From an uncultured Clostridia bacterium (lineage in GTDB: Bacteria; Bacillota; Clostridia; Oscillospirales; Ruminococcaceae): a stretch of DNA of 14,043 bases. The notes beneath the pieces are model-generated. The model saw nothing but the letters and a program-made list of their open reading frames with translations, made no database searches and was not told the DNA's origin. The DNA is taken from positions 1 through 14,043 of the forward strand of contig CAMNBY010000300.1 in assembly GCA_946533615.1 (NCBI GenBank). Reading direction: 5' to 3'. The translations under genes were made by a program, and so were the position numbers. Below are positions 13,390 to 14,043 of this stretch, piece after piece (positions within the stretch are counted from its first letter, which is position 1; each line of letters opens with the position of its first letter).

Positions 13390-14043
13390 TTACTCCGCCG
13401 AGTACCTTCCCGAGAAGGTGCCGTCTGTCCACTCGCCGTAGAGGGCGTTGCCGTCCTCGCCGATCTCGAGGGTCGCGGTGCCTGCGTTCGAGACGATGGG
13501 GTAGTAGTCGGTTATCGCCTTTGCAAAGCTCTTGTTGAATGCGTCGCTCGTGTCGATGTTTGCGATGTCGATAGTTACCTTGCCCTTGGGCAGCAGGTCG
13601 GGTGTGCCGTCTGCAATTAGATCGGCTGATGCCGATTGTGCCGCACAGAAAACGTTCTTTGCGTTCTGGTTGGCTGTCTGCTGGGTCACTTCCTCGGGCG
13701 CGGACTCGGTCGCGTCGGGGTCATAGCTGAGGGGGTACATACCCTTGTCGGTGCCGTTTGTCCACTCGGCATAGAGCACTTCGTATACCGAGTCGATCTC
13801 GAAGGTCGCGGTGCCGTCGGTGACGCCCGAGCCCTCAAGGTTCTTTGCAAGCTTCTCGTAGTAGCGCTTGCTCGTGTCGATGTTCTTGATATCGACGGTG
13901 ATCTTTCCCGTGGGCACTTCCTGCATTTCGCCCTCGGCGACCAGGTCGGCCGCTGCGGCGTTGGCCGCTGTGTATATGGCCTTGGCGTTGCCGTTGGCTT
14001 CCTTCTCGGTCATTCCGCCTTCCTCGGCGGGAGCCGCTGCGGG
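13390..14043 (-). CDS. Tandem pilin-like repeat protein, 5' end missing
   Basis: The visible 217 residues are the C-terminal part of a longer protein, since the frame is open to the window edge. Two modules of about 95 residues repeat with a period of 108: from EANGNAK (15-21) to GMYP (101-104), and from TANQNAK (123-129) to the end. Each has a helical start NAK-x-x-x-x-AA, a GK-x-T-x-DI strand, an NIDTS turn, and an LYxEWTxGT strand near its end. The pattern resembles the C-terminal parts of clostridial type IV pilin-like proteins, where a helix is followed by a sheet ending in W. Acidic Pro/Ala-rich linkers (PAEE, APEE) precede both modules, so at least one more module probably lies upstream. 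The likely role is an extracellular or surface structural protein, by inference. The ATG at 14013 lies inside the linker and is not the likely start. Confidence 0.7.
   Translation of the reverse strand, partial: PAAAPAEEGGMTEKEANGNAKAIYTAANAAAADLVAEGEMQEVPTGKITVDIKNIDTSKRYYEKLAKNLEGSGVTDGTATFEIDSVYEVLYAEWTNGTDKGMYPLSYDPDATESAPEEVTQQTANQNAKNVFCAAQSASADLIADGTPDLLPKGKVTIDIANIDTSDAFNKSFAKAITDYYPIVSNAGTATLEIGEDGNALYGEWTDGTFSGRYSAE

Overview
The window reads as a chromosomal segment of a Gram-positive anaerobe of the Clostridia, most likely a Ruminococcus-like member of the Oscillospiraceae. The grounds are a SufU-type (not SufA/SufE-type) Suf operon, strong AAGGAGG-type ribosome sites, sigma-A promoters of the TTGACA/TATAAT type, and pilin-like repeat proteins. 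No species can be named from the sequence alone. Most genes are GC-rich, but about 12.14-13.1 kb is visibly AT-rich.

Region 1 (about 1-3280, + strand) is a metal-responsive efflux operon. It encodes an ArsR/SmtB repressor with an intact alpha-5 Zn/Cd site, a small class I SAM methyltransferase, a stand-alone HMA metal-binding protein with a DCxxC site, and a P1B-2 (CadA/ZntA-type) ATPase without its own HMA domain. A SmtB/CadC-like operator overlaps the promoter. One in-frame stop codon separates the HMA gene from the pump. A bidirectional terminator closes the operon.

Region 2 (about 3277-8230, - strand) is a complete Fe-S cluster assembly operon in the order sufC-sufB-sufD-sufS-sufU, with tight spacing or overlaps. 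It is driven by an extended -10 promoter, and an 18-bp near-perfect palindrome lies just downstream of the predicted start of transcription.

Region 3 (about 8231-9400): a structured, unassigned intergenic block lies between the divergent suf and sirtuin promoters. The Sir2-family deacylase gene follows. Directly behind it, touching its stop codon, is a palindromic element built of degenerate GTGAATA heptamers.

Region 4 (about 9366-13080, - strand) holds enolase with promoter and terminator, then two different zinc-ribbon membrane proteins. The second zinc-ribbon gene is AT-rich. Coding-like sequence continues past its stop in the -1 frame behind a U_UUU_UUA heptamer, which suggests a frameshift, either mutational or programmed.

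Region 5 (about 13010-14043): a small XRE-family regulator is divergent from the AT-rich zinc-ribbon gene. Two similar 18-bp palindromes sit in the shared intergenic region and look like its operators. A bidirectional terminator follows, then the 3' part of a gene for tandem pilin-like modules that runs off the right edge.

The most promising places for something new are the XRE/zinc-ribbon membrane pair with its double operator and possible frameshift, and the unassigned structured block between suf and the sirtuin gene.
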